Notes: generated from the sequence alone by a model not told the origin. DNA of 64,000 nt from Valencia hispanica (GCA_963556495.2 OY747712.1:7891081-7955080), one strand, 5' to 3'. Positions 22,515 through 34,811 are shown, numbered from the stretch's first letter. Numbers and translations are program-made.

Positions 22515-25346
22515 TCATATATCCAGAGCAATTAAACAAACAGCGATAAATAATAATCTGTTAAAAGCTAAGCTAAAAAGGTGAGTCTTGAGCCTGCTCT
22601 TAAAAACATGAACGTTCTCTGCAGCCCTGAGGTCCTCTGGCAGCCTGTTCCAGAGGTGAGGCCCATAAAACTGGAAAGACGCCTCGCCATGCTTGTGTGT
22701 CCTGACTTTTGGGGTGACAAGGAGACGGCTGCCAGAGGAGCGCAGAGACCGCGAAGGTTTATATGGTAAAAGCAGTTCAGAGAGATAAGAAGGCCCAAGA
22801 CCATTAAGACACTTAAAAACCATTAAAAGAACCTTAAAGTCTATCCTGAAATGTACGGGGAGCCAATGCATGATTTTAAGACCGGTGTAATGTGCTCCCG
22901 CCTCCTGGTCTTAGTCAGGACACGTGCTGCTGAATTTTGTAGTAGTTGTAAACCTGATATACTCTTTTTGGGAAGACCAGAAAGCAGGGCATTACAGTAA
23001 TCAATTCTACTGGTGATAAAAGCATGCATCAGTGTCTCCGTGTTGGCCCGAGAGAGAATGGGGTGGACTCTGGCGATGTTCTTTAGTTGATAAAAACCTA
23101 TTTTAGCGATATTTTTTATGTGAGGAATAAAAATCAGCTCAGAGCCAAAAATCACGCCCAGGTTCTTCACTTGTAAAGAGGGATTAAAAGACAGTGATTG
23201 TAGTTTTGGTAAAAGTTTCTCTCTCTGAGCCTCAGGACCAATGACTAAAACTTCAGTTTTGTCCTGGTTGAGCTGGAGAAAGTTTTCTGCAATCCAGGAT
23301 TTAATGTCTAAAATGCAGTTAAGAAGTGCATCTATTGGCCGTGTGTCATCGGGAGACATGGAGATGTATAACTGTGTATCATCAGCATAACTGTGAAAGT
23401 TAACTCCATGTCTCCTGATGACGCTGCCAAGAGGGAGCATATAAAGGTTAAAAAGCACTGGGCCTAAAATTGAACCCTGGGGCACACCACATGTAATCCT
23501 ATGGACCCTAGAGGAGCAGGTATCTAAACTTACCATAAAAGTCCTGTCTGTGAGATAGGATGTAAACCATTTGTGAACATCACCAGAGAGGCCGAACTGT
23601 TTTAAATGGGTTAAAAGAATAGTGTGGTCTACTGTATCGAAGGGAGCGCTTAGATCCAGTAGAACCAACACTGTCACCTTCTGGGCGTCATAGTTTAATC
23701 TAAAATCATTTAAAATCTTCAGAAGGGCCGTCTCTGTGCTGTGATTCACCCTAAAACCAGACTGAAATTTCTCCAGGACATTGTGCTCATTAATAAAATC
23801 ATTAAGTTGAATTAAAACAAGCTTTTCTAAAACCTTGCTTAAAAATGGTAAGTTAGATACTGGTCTAAAATTATTAAAATCATTAAAATCTAAATTTCTC
23901 TTCTTCAGCAGGGGCTTCACTTCCGCCCCTCTAAAGGCGGCAGGAAAGACCCCTGTCTGAAGGGAGCAATTCATCATGGTTAAAATCTCATCCCTAAAAG
24001 ATTCATAAAATGGCTTAAAAAATGAAGTGGGAATCGGGTCCAAAACGCATGTGGTGGGCCTCACTGAGGAGAAAACTTTATCAAGAGTCCCAGCTTCTAC
24101 CAGGACAAAACTGTCCAGCGTTTCCTCTGGTAGAGACACACATTCAGATTTGTCTAAAACCATGTTACACTGAGAAGATAAAATATTACATCTGATGGTG
24201 TCTACCTTCCCTCTGAAGTGGTCTGCGAACTCCTCACAAAGATTGTTTGAGGGGGTTTTCTGAAATGCATTAGTAGTATAGTTAAAAAATTTATCAATAG
24301 TGCAAAAAAGAATTTTAGGATTATTTTTATTGTCTGATATGATTTTTGCAAAGTAAGCATTTCTTGAATTTCTTACAGCATTATTATAGGATTTGAGAAG
24401 TTCTGTGTATAATTGATGGTTTATCGTGGTTTTATTTTTTCTGCATTTTCTCTCTGCCGCCCTGCAGTCCCTCTTTAGTTTTTTAAGATTGTTATTTCTC
24501 CATGGCGCTGCAAGTTTTGAATGTGAGCGTTTCACTCTAAGTGGAGCCAACAGGTCAAGAGCGGACTGAAGTCTTCTGTTAAAATCACTGGCGATAAAAT
24601 CACAGGGGGCAGGTAAGAGAGTAGGAGGAAACTTTTGGAAAACTTCTAGAAAACCTGCAGCCACTTCAGGGGTTATATGGTGCTTCCTGACAGTTCTCAC
24701 AGAGGTCTCCTGCTGGATAAAACTGGCAATGTTAAAAAACACACAGTAATGGTCAGAGACAGCCAAGTCAACAACAGAGGACACACGGGTGGACAGGCCA
24801 TGCGTGATGACCAAGTCCAGGGTGTGTCCTTTGTTGTGAGTTGGCTGCATGACATGCTGACTAAAATCCATATAATTCAAAATATTTAAAAATTCTGTTG
24901 ATAAAGGGTCTAAAAGGTTATCCATGTGTAGATTAAAATCACCAGCTAAAATGATCCTTTCAAAGGAGTTGTACAAAATTGATAAAAACTCTGAAAATTC
25001 TTGAATAAAAAGTGCACTCTTTTTAGGAGGCCTGTAAACTGACACATAAAATCTGAGGAGTGCTAAAAATAGTTGCATTATATTCAAAAGTACTAAAATT
25101 ATCAAATAAAACGGGTTTGGCAGAAAGCGTTGATGAACTAATAAAAGCAGTTCCGCCTCCCCTTTTGCAACCCCTCGTGGAATAAGTGAAGTTAAAATTT
25201 GGTTGGGAGGCCTCTGTAAGAACAACAGGGGCATCTGTACTCAGCCATGTTTCTGTTAAAAATAAACAATGTATATTATGATCTAAAATTAGGTAATTTA
25301 TTATAATAGTTTTATTCAGCAGAGAGTTGACATTTAAAAGTGCCAT
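22515..25346 (-). pseudogene. L2 ORF2: endonuclease and reverse transcriptase (frameshifted)
   Basis: Three overlapping frames make up the ORF. 25346-25023 carries the endonuclease start (LNVNSLLNK, LFLTETWLS). The frame then shifts near 25045 into 25234-22841, which has VSVYRPPKKS, RIILAGDFNLHMD and SDHYCVFF of the endonuclease. RT boxes follow: FRPVSNLPFLSKVLEK, FQSGFRVNHSTETALL, VLLDLSAPFDTVDH, GVPQGSILGPVLFNLY and HSYADDTQLYI. A second shift near 22868 leads into 22871-22515 (HWLPVHFRIDFKVLLMVFKC, FYGPHLWNRLP). The RT catalytic box (YADD) is intact. Length and order match the L2/CR1 group. Confidence 0.88.
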
Positions 25347-25566
25347 ATCAAAAGTGGTTGGAGATGGAGTGACTATGATTTACTGGGGGTAGGACTTTTG
25401 GTAACTGTTTGAGATTATTAGAGTTGCATTTGCTACGTTTTTTATTATTTTTCCGCTCTCTGCTGATAATAACGGGTATAGATGATTTAGGGCAAGGTCC
25501 AAGTCCGATATGTGAATTACTGTTAAAATCAGAACTGAATTCATAGGAGCAGGGACCAGCTGCACA

Positions 25567-26587
25567 TCAGGATATGACAGAAGGGGCAGAGAGGGCAGGT
25601 GCAGCTGGGGCTGGTGTGGTAGACAGGGGGGGGCGAAGGCATGCCAGGCTCATTGACAGCATGCAGGCACCCTGTCTATTAAGATGTAGTCCATCTGGAC
25701 CAAACAATTGACTCATGCCCCAGAAAATGTTAAAATTGTCCATAAAACCAATATTGTGCATCACGGTGGCAGAGGAAAGCCAAGTGTTCAAAGATAAAAG
25801 CCTGCTAAAACGACCAATACCTCTGCCAACAGTGGGGGTGGGGCCAGAAATAAAAACAGACACATGTGTGTATTTTAAAAGATTAAACAAATGAATAAAA
25901 TCCAGCTTCAGGAGCTCAGATTGCTGTTTACGAATGTCGTTGGTTCCAGCGTGAATAATAACTCTACTCACAGATGGGTGATGTTGGATATAGTCCAGGA
26001 TCTGTTCACCAATATCCTTTACGGTGGCTCCAGGTAAACACAGTGTGACCGCTCCTCTCATCCTTACATTCCTGATAATAGAGTCTCCAATGATGAGCGT
26101 GGTGGGCGGTTGGTCAACAAGTTGATGCTGGGCAGAGGATCTTTCACCGTCCAGGACCTGCTGGATGTTGTGCGGATTAGCTTCCCCAGGACTGCAGCGA
26201 TGTGTAGTCGGCGCCGAGGGCTCGTTCCGTGGGTTCGGGGTGTAGTGGAGCACTCCTCGGCGAGTCCTGGGTTTAGCGCGACGTGGAGGGCTTAGCCCCC
26301 AGATGGAACCAGCAGTCCTCCTCTGCAGTTGTTGTTGCTCCTCCGGCGTTCAGCAGTCCGAGTCCAGCGATGGATTCCCCCTCCGCAGCTTCACCGGGCT
26401 GGCAGGGAATTGTGTCCTCCAGCTGAGCACTGTTGGCGGCGGCGAAAGTCCGGCCAAAGATGATATCCACGTCACGCTCGTGGTCCTGGATTTGATGGAG
26501 CGTGGAGATCCTCTGCTCCAGCTCTAGAACTTTTTGTGTTAATTTAAAACAGCCATCACATCCGGGGGTGCAGGTGAGTGAAGGCAT
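25567..26587 (-). pseudogene. L2 ORF1: zinc-finger-like/coiled-coil N-terminus plus GDSL esterase
   Basis: The first open segment (26587-26273) starts MPSLTCTPGCDGCFKLTQKV, with a Cys-rich CTPGCDGC motif and a heptad-like LTQKVLELEQRISTL stretch that could form a short coiled coil. The second (26253-25567) holds the esterase: TLIIGDSIIRNV (catalytic Ser block), VIIHAGTNDI (block III) and LFGPDGLHLNRQG (Asp-x-x-His block). A stop/frameshift between the segments near 26260-26280 breaks the ORF. In related elements ORF1 binds the element RNA; the esterase activity is of unclear role. Confidence 0.8.
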
Positions 26588-26775
26588 GACGAAATAAAAA
26601 GTAAAAAGTCCGTACTCGGATTAAAAACGCCCCCGATAAAAACAAGTTGCTGAAAGTCAGTGGTGTTAAAATCGGTTAAAACCAGTCATCAAAAACGATT
26701 TAAAACCAGTTAAAACCGTTTGTTAGGGAGCCGAAGTTTGGCAAGTCTCTCTGTAGAAGGACGCCGACGCATGCG

Positions 26776-27510
26776 CACGGTCCCCTGTGGTGCTCCTGTG
26801 CTGCTGACCACCTGGTTTGACTCACAATTCTTCAGTCTCACAAATTGTGGTCGGTTGGTCAGGTAGTCATTGATCCAGGCGATTGTTGAGGGCTCCACCT
26901 GTGTCTTCAAGAGTTTCTAACAAAGCAAAGCAGGCTGAATTGTGTTAAATGCACTGGAGAAATCAAAGAACATGATCCTCACAGTGCTGCCTGCTTTGTC
27001 CAGATGACAGCGGGTTGGTTGAAGTAGGTGGATGATGGCATCTTCAACTCCAACTCCACAGCGATAAGCAAACTGCAGTGGGTCCTGATACGTTCTTGTT
27101 TGCTTACTCAGGGGTGCCAACAGGAGTCTCTCCAGGACCTTCATGATGTGGGATGTCAGGGCAACGGGTCTATAGTCATTGATGACTGATGGGTGAGTTC
27201 TTTTGGGTACTGGAACAAGGCAGGATGTCTTCCACAACACTGGAAGCACTAGCATACATTTGATCTCAGATGTATGCTTACTCCTACAACCACAACTTGT
27301 TTTACGAGATTCTAGAATTTTGCCAGGACTGGATGTCTTCTTTTGGGGGTAAAGGGGGTTCTGTCCAGACATATGGAGAATGCTGGAGATTGTAATCCTG
27401 CGTAGATCGGTACCTTCAGTGTTTTTGTCAGGCTCTCTGCAACCTCCCCTAATCAGCTTGTATCTTTTTAGAAATATTGTACAAACCTCCAGTTTTTGAA
27501 ATTCCACAGT
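26776..27510 (-). mobile_element. Rex1-like LINE, 5' half (upstream of the L2 insertion)
   Basis: Minus-strand frames read VPVPKRTHPSVINDYRPVAL, TSHIMKVLERLLLAPLSKQT, DPLQFAYRCGVGVEDAIIHL, FFDFSSAFNTIQ (RT box A region) and, after a frameshift near 26915, STIAWINDYLTNRPQFVR and SSTGAPQGTV (box B). Box C lies across the L2 insertion at 21960. The part upstream of about 27510 is absent, so the element was 5' truncated before it was interrupted. Confidence 0.85.
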
Positions 27511-30500
27511 TAACCAATGTTTTCTCTAAAACGTTTTTAATTGATTTAGTTAAATCTTAAATTCGGTTAGTATTGGTATGTTTTTAAAATAAGTTTGTCT
27601 AACAAAAAATAGACGCATGTAAATTAATAAAATAGGACAATTTATTTTCTCTTTCATGCTGGCTGTTTGCTCACGTTTCTGTACCACGTGACTTAACGTA
27701 CTATCACTATCACTACAGACATGACGTTGCCGACGTGATGTATCCTGCTACTTCATAGTGAAGTGCAGCGATATAGTACTACCGAAAATGGGGAAGTGAA
27801 AATGGATCAACGCAATCAAAGCACACATGATTGGAGCTAGCCACAAAACCGCTGCCACTAGCCGCTGTGAACATCCACAGCGATCATTTGCCACCAGTTT
27901 TTGTTCTGAAGCTGCTACTGTGACAGCGAGAGCAACATCTGTGAGTACACCCTTCCCCATAGCGCCTGCCTCCCCAGCAATGACTTCGGCCCCGTTCTCT
28001 GTCGCATCTGACCTCGGAGTGGCGCTAGTGTGCACACCGACGCAGCGGGCTCAGGGGGTTTGGTGTTCACACACAGCGGTTAACCACCACTTGGTGAACT
28101 CTCGAGGGTCCCTCGTTACTTGGGCAAATAATAACAAACTTTGCCTTTGGTTAAAGTTTTATTGGCAAAGTGGATTTTGTTTCTATTTGATTTACAAAAT
28201 AGAACTGTTTAATAGTTTATTAGTGCATTGTGACAAAGTCTTAATTCTACTTCAGAAGGTCTTTAAGTCTTGAAAAAGTGTAAAAATGTATTTTGAGATC
28301 CCTGCATATACTCGGACCTCTGCCTAATTGCGGTTCGGTATTCACAGATTCACTATTCATTATTTGTTGATTTTTCTGTGGAACATGACTCAAATTATTT
28401 GCCTAAAATTCGCCTATTCACTGATTTTTTTTTGTTTTTCTTCTCACAGAGCATTTATAAATATCTGGACGCAATGCTACTTGACACTGATTCGCAAACA
28501 CCAGACAATCCAGCAGCCGTATTAATTTTTTCTTGGTGCTGATTGGGAAAAAGAAAGAAAAAGCTTTTTAAAAAGTATCCATTTAAAGGGGTGCACAATT
28601 ATGCAACCTGGTTATCAACATGTGACAGGCGGAAGATGGAATCGAATCTACATCCTTCCAATCACATGCTAACTGCTCTACCTAGCAAGCCACAGTCACC
28701 CCTCTATGTTTCCATGGAACAGATTTGTTTTCAATTTGGGTCGTATGGTGTACGTGTTGAATAAAAGGTAAAAAGAGTTTTGAAAATATTTATTATGGTT
28801 TAATTTTTTTAAAGTACAAAGCCTGGCCTTTTTAGTAGGTAAGGTGAATCATTCAGCAGACATTGACATCATTCATCTAAAAATACAGTTTTCAGGAACA
28901 TCATGCTTGCCTAAAAATACTTGTCTTTAATCTTTCTCACTAAGATAAACCCCCTTTCAACACTCTGCATGGTACACTGGTGTTTTACTAACTTTTAAGC
29001 TCACTAGTCTTTGTCTCTCTCATTTTGATGAATGCAACCTTTGCCTCTGACCTTTTAGTTCTTTTCAAAAAGGGTGGAAAAACTTCCTCTAAAGGGTTTT
29101 GAGATTTCAAGAGGAAAAAAAAATACACAGAATTTCTTCCACCTTATTCCTACAAAGCAAGCATTTTGATCAATAAAAGTTCATTATCATGACCGTGTGA
29201 TCCGAGGAGATAGACATCTAAATGTCCTTAAACATCATGGGCGGTTTCCGAGTTTACTTCAGGAAGTATTGAGGTAATTCAGCCAAGTAATCTTTTATTT
29301 GCTGTGCTACTTCCTTCCTTCTGGCCTTTGACCTCTTGTTAATCTGATGTAGTGTATTGCGTGTTAGGTGGGAGCTGCCCTGACCCCTTTTCCCTTTACT
29401 CACTGTGGAGTTTCTCGAGCAATAGACCCCAGCCCTGTTTCATATATAGACCTGGTGTCACTGCGCATCAATTAGGTGGGATATCGAGAGTGAGAGTCGG
29501 TGGTCACAGCTTTTATAAAAGGGTCTGGTGGGTGTCGCCACACACCATCAGCCTGGAAATATTGCCTTTACTCTCAGGGCAGCCGGGTCAGAACACAATG
29601 AAGGAGGCATTCTGGGAGATATTTTTCTTTTTTATTACTGCGGTTATTTCACAATAAAAAAATAACTGACCTGTTTTTTTGTTTTCTTATCTATTCCCCC
29701 CCCGATGTGTTGAATATAATTGCTGAAGTATTCCTATCAGTATGCTTTCGCCAGCATGGACACAGCATATACAGCACAGTGGACTGACTGACCCAGAAGC
29801 ATTGCTTACCAACCCTCTCCAAGCTTCTCCCTCCCTGTTTTACCAGCTAACTAGCAGTTGCCAGTGTCATTTTTGTGATGTTGCAGCTAGTAATATGAGT
29901 CCAGTTGCATAGTCACAAAAGTGATCATTGGAGACTGTGACTCTACAACCAAGCACCACTCCTCTTCCTCCCACCCCTCACCTTCCACGGCCTTCCTGTC
30001 TTCCTCCTCCTCCTCCTCCTCCTCTGTCCTCGGTGTGCTCAGTGATCTGAAATGACCTCTTCCCTTTTTGCCTGCTCCCGGTTTGCTTGACTGCCTCCGA
30101 TCTTCGCTCCCCTCTCACCATGTATCCCTTTCTTTCTTGGTTGCTTTTGTCTTCCTCTCCCACCCCTCTCTATCCATCCTTCAGTGAGTTTCTGCTTGTC
30201 TTTTCTGAAAACTTCTGACCCGTTCAGCTGAGAATACGTTCACACAAAGGTGAGGCGTCTCTCGGTTTTGTCCCCTGCAGACGGGGAGAAAAGAAGGCCA
30301 ATATTTGCTGCCTCTGAGTTTTTTTTTAATAACATATTTGAAATGCCAGCACAGCAGATCACTGGATCACAAGAAGTTTTCAATGTAAAGTATTGATGGG
30401 CATCATTGTTCGGCTGCCTTTTGAACTAGGTGCCATTGATTAAGGCAAATAAGGCAAATGTCCAAAAGTTTTAACTCTATTCCCTGTGTGTGTTTTCTCT

Positions 30501-32075
30501 TTTTCTGTTCCTTCTTAGCAGCTAGAGTGTCTTGTATTATTTTAAAGCAGTTATTTGTTTTTGGATTTTAGCTGCTCTTTCTACTCAGTTATAGTTCTTT
30601 TACCAGACCATAATGTGCATTGTCTGCTAAAAAAAAAAAGAATCCTGGGAAAAGTGGAGGAACGAAGATACATCTGATTAAAGAAAAAAAAATACATAAA
30701 TAAAACTGGAAGCATACATTGAAGCCCAAAATTATTAATACACCTGGACGACTTGGGTTTAAAGTAGTCGTGCAAGTTTACAAACACGCTTCTTCCCTCC
30801 CCAAGCTTGGTGTGTGCAATAACATCCAAAAAGTTAAATTCTGACCAGACTATGTTCTAGAGCATTTCATTGGCCTGTCTAAATGTTCTACAGCAAGCTT
30901 TAATCAGATTTTAACATACCTTTTCCTTCAGCAGTGGAGTCTTATGCATTAGGTGTGCAGTAAGGCATTACGGTTGAGTTCATTACTTATTCTTTTCAGG
31001 GGAAAATTGCCAATTTCAGATTCCTTCTATAAATCTCTTGGACTGTTCAGATGATTATTTATTTATTGATTTATTTTTGCTCCTCTATCAGGAATCTGAT
31101 GAGGAGCACATAGTCATGGTTGGTCTCTGAAGAAATAATGCTTTTCCCACTTCCGGATTATCCCCCAATGATGCTCATTGGAACATTCAGAAGTTAGAAA
31201 TATCTCTGTAAGCAGTGCCATCAGTTTGTTTTACAACAATAAGGTTGGAAACGTCTTAAGAAAGCTCATACCTCTTACCCGTCATGACTTGCATGATGTT
31301 CATGTTGACAGATTTCAGCTGGCCTTCTGCCCTTTTTTCACTTTTTTCCAGTGTTTGATAATTATTCCTTGAGTTATTTAAATTTGTTCCACTTAACATA
31401 TTTGGAAGAGTTTTAAAAGAATTAGATAATAAACATAAAACAGTTTGAGATTCCTACAGTATGATTACTTGAAAGTAAAAATACTATTGATACGTGGACC
31501 TAAGCAAAAATATGAAACAGCTGCTAAATTTGTCTTTCTTTTAGGGCCAGTAAATAGGTAATAGTTTTCATTTAATTTAATTTACCATTATGCAGTAACA
31601 GGTGGGTATAAGAGGTATAAAGCCATACTACAGCTGGAGAAAATACCACACACTCTGGTACTTTCTTTTGCATCTTTAGCAACCAAACCTTTAAATAAAT
31701 ATGGGGAAACTTTTTGCAGTCTGTGCTGAAAATTCAGGACACTCTAGCAGCTTGAAGGAAAAATATAAAGGGATAAGAAATGACTTCAGTGCAGATTAAT
31801 TAGTATACATGTATATTATTGCAGATGAACCGATACAGAAATGACCTGCTTGTTGGTTCAACAACAGAAACATGGTTGTATAAATTAATTATTCTATTCA
31901 GTTCAAGCACAGAAACACAAGATTAAAGGGAAAAGTAAAACAATTGATTTTGCTCAGTGTTTTATCATCGTTTCTTTTAAACTACAATAATCTATACTTG
32001 TTCATCTTGTCCTCCAATTTGTACAGTGATTATGGTTTGATATTCCTCTTACCTCTTTGTCTTATGCATTGACCC

Positions 32076-32665
32076 AGAGTTTTTCAATCCTGTTCCTCAA
32101 GGCACCCTCCCCTGCATGTTTTAGATGTGTCCCTGCTTCAGCACATCATATTTCAACCGATGGCTGATTAACAGGTGGGAAACATTTAAAACATGCAGGG
32201 CAGTGTGCCTAGAGGACCAGGGTTGGGAAACATTTAAAACATGCAGGGCAGTGTGCCTAGAGGACCAGGGTTGGGAAACATTTAAAACATGCAGGGCAGT
32301 GTGCCTAGAGGACCAGGGTTGGGAAACATTTAAAACATGCAGGGCAGTGTGCCTAGAGGACCAGGGTTGGGAAACATTTAAAACATGCAGGGCAGTGTGC
32401 CTAGAGGACCAGGGTTGGGAAACATTTAAAACATGCAGGGCAGTGTGCCTAGAGGACCAGGGTTGGGAAACATTTAAAACATGCAGGGCAGTGTGCCTAG
32501 AGGACCAGGGTTGGGAAACATTTAAAACATGCAGGGCAGTGTGCCTAGAGGACCAGGGTTGGGAAACATTTAAAACATGCAGGGCAGTGTGCCTAGAGGA
32601 CCAGGGTTGGGAAACATTTAAAACATGCAGGGCAGTGTGCCTAGAGGACCAGGGTTGGGAAACAC
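32076..32665 (+). repeat. Foldback element whose right arm is a ten-copy 48-bp minisatellite
   Basis: A 48-bp unit (GGTTGGGAAACATTTAAAAC ... CTAGAGGACCAG) is repeated ten times from 32173 to 32652, followed by a partial unit. The copies look identical apart from the first few bases of the first one. The segment to the left (32076-32137, starting CAGAGTTTTTCAATCCTG) is the diverged reverse complement of one unit plus the terminal AAACACTG. The array is therefore one arm of an inverted-repeat element expanded in tandem. Because 48 is a multiple of 3, it yields a 182-codon open frame (32125-32673) that I regard as spurious. Confidence 0.9.
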
Positions 32666-32940
32666 TGCTTTAACCAAACGGTGGTCTATCTGTTAATTTC
32701 TTTTCTTTATCTGACCACTAATCTGACTTCTAAAGACATCTCCTTTGATTTTAGCACCCCCCTCTCTACTTCCACACCCCTTCAAACGCCCACCCTGCTT
32801 GTTGGTGATCCTCTGCTGGCTGTTTCCATGGTAACATCACTAGTGATTGTCCTCAGGGAGCTCTGCCGATTCTGTGTGAGTTTTTGTGTTAGGTGGGGAG
32901 ACATATTGACTTCAGTTTCTTTGCGGTTGTTCATTTATAC

Positions 32941-32990
32941 CCCCCCACCCCCCCCCCTCCCCCCACCCCCTCAAAAAAAAAAAAAAAACT
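32941..32990 (+). repeat. C-rich then A-rich simple sequence
   Basis: Runs of C broken by single A or T bases are followed by a run of about 16 A (32974-32988). Confidence 0.85.
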
Positions 32991-34266
32991 TAAGTTCCCG
33001 TCTAAAGTGGCTGCTGCTGCTACAAAGTAAACACATGTTGATTTCAGAGAAAGTTGAATCGGCTTCATATTGGTATTCTTCTTCTTCTCCAGCAGGTTTC
33101 TTTTGGTTAGTTTTTACCACTGAGCCTACAGATGGAAACTTGTGAAAAACAATTTTAGCAATCAATAACAAAGTCGTCACTTTATTTTACAAAATCAGTC
33201 TGCTAGTTTGCTTTTGTTGGGGTGTGTAATTAATTTTACCACTCCTCTTCCATATTAATCTTCAAGAAAATGCTTCACCAAATTGTATTTGTACAAAAGG
33301 CAGAAATATGTTGTATTTTTGGTAATAATTTAAAAGATTTCCCTTTATCAGTTTCAGGAATGATGAAATTATACAAACCAGACTCAGGCATTTATGACGG
33401 AAGTGGGGGAAAATATATATGTTTTATTTTATTTTATACGTTTTAAATTAAAGCACCCAGCATAGATTTACCAACACAGTACAAATTTTTTTTGCTTGTA
33501 TCTCAATTTGTATACATGTTTTGTGTGCAAACCGTTCAATAAATCCTATTAAATAAACACTATGACGTTAACATGTGCTATTATAAAAAGAAAACTGTCA
33601 TGTTTATATTAAAGAATTTTGTATTCACAATGTTGTATATGAATGTTTTTTGTGAGCTTCAAACATCTGTTTCTCTGAATAAAACAGTTATGTTGATGAA
33701 CTTTCTCTTGGGTGAATGCGAAATCTTAGTTTCATTAAAAAGACAACATCCCTGGGATTAAACAGCTATATTTTAAACAAACAATGAATTGCTAGAGGTT
33801 TAGCTTTTATGCAGTGGGCTCCTGCCATGATGACAGGCGTCATGCTGTCTGTTGATTTGACTGCCTCAGTGAGGTGAAGACTCCAGCAACACTTGAAATA
33901 CTAAGGAACCACTTTATTAGCATCTGCTAACAAAGTTGTTCTCTCAAGGGTTGCTGTAATGTTTGTCCCTCTCCGTGCATCTTAAGAGTCAATAAAGTTG
34001 TCCAAGAAACCTTTGGATTTACCTGCCTTTCAGTGTTCACAGCAGAATTTCTAACAACCACTGGATCTCTGTCTTTCAATGTAATAGGCAAGAATCTCAG
34101 AAAAGAGGATTACTGGAAATATTTTATGAAGGTAGATATGTGCCAAAACGCAGGTAGTTGTAGCTTGCGATGTGAACACTTGTAGAATACGTCGTCAATA
34201 GATCAACCAATCAGAGCAAGAGGTCCTGTGGACGTGCCATATTTTTTTTCTCCCTTTCCATACCGT

Positions 34267-34445
34267 CATGACCATAGACTGTATATACACCAAGACAGAA
34301 ATTAATGGACTTCGCGGAGTGGAATATTAAGTTGACATGGGTCTATTTCCTCTTCAAAACACATAACGGACATGTCTTACGATGTTTGGCGAAGTAACTC
34401 ATCCCAGCTTGGTGCGCCTTGGTGTATATACAGTCTATGGTCATG
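34267..34445. mobile_element. MITE with perfect 28-bp terminal inverted repeats
   Basis: 34267-34294 (CATGACCATAGACTGTATAT and eight further bases) is the exact reverse complement of 34418-34445. The interior has no coding potential. The length is 179 bp. I cannot assign a superfamily, and flanking target duplications are not obvious. Confidence 0.8.
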
Positions 34446-34488
34446 AAACAGGAGAGAAGTGGGAGAAGAGACTTTTGGCACATGTCCA

Positions 34489-34580
34489 CGGGGTGGAATT
34501 GAACCCCTGACAATCGTGTTGAGGCCTGAGGCCTCTGAACATGGGGTGCCCGTCTTAACCACTCTGCTACGCGACGCCCC
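34489..34580 (-). mobile_element. tRNA-derived SINE head (or tRNA pseudogene)
   Basis: Minus-strand sequence starts GGGGCGTCGCGTAGCAGAGT and has an A-box-like TAGCAGAGTGG and a B-box-like GGTTCAATTCC about 55 nt apart. Its spurious translation VAEWLRR is typical of tRNA-like DNA in databases. The T-arm does not pair cleanly and a GGCCTCAGGCC insertion makes the variable region long, so a functional tRNA is unlikely. Confidence 0.55.
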
Positions 34581-34811
34581 AGTGGTGCAAATATTTGTCG
34601 TGGATATTTTTCATAAAGCAGTAGAACAAAAATAATCATGGACAGCTTAAATTGCCATCCTTAATGTCTGTTGTAAATTATTATATGATGTTTTGAATTG
34701 TTTTCACCAATCTTTTTAAATAGTTTGGTTTAAAAGTTGTAATAATTCTGTAAAACACAGTTCTTGTTCAGAAGCTTTAATACAGCAAGTTAGAGGCCTT
34801 ACTCTTTTTAT

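Larger units (their letters stand above)
21991..26775 (-). mobile_element. Nearly full-length L2-type LINE with GDSL-esterase ORF1
   Basis: A minus-strand element of about 4.8 kb with two ORFs. ORF1 has an SGNH/GDSL esterase domain; ORF2 has an AP-like endonuclease and an RT. The 3' terminus is a stretch ending in repeated TTTGA units. The combination of esterase ORF1 and CR1/L2-type RT is known from fish L2 elements. Frameshifts break both ORFs, so it is a recent but dead copy. The 5' end is taken as the abrupt change at 26775/26776, where Rex1-like coding stops after GAPQGTV. Confidence 0.88.

Noticed and set aside
22841..25234. Host gene encoding a 797-residue protein
   Set aside because: It has endonuclease and reverse transcriptase boxes, frameshifts at both ends and an L2 3' tail, so it is a retrotransposon ORF.
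30720..31380. Further Tc1-like relic
   Set aside because: Phrases such as aaaattattaatacacctgg look transposon-like, but I could not find a transposase block or inverted ends, so it is not listed as a feature.
32173..32652. CRISPR-like array or repeat-protein gene (182-codon open frame with a 16-residue repeat)
   Set aside because: Units are contiguous with no unique spacers, so it is not a CRISPR array. The open frame exists only because the unit is 48 bp, and the sequence is an arm of a foldback element.
34489..34580. Functional tRNA gene on the minus strand
   Set aside because: A- and B-box-like motifs are present, but the T-arm does not pair well and the variable region is too long with an internal palindrome. 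A SINE head or pseudogene fits better.
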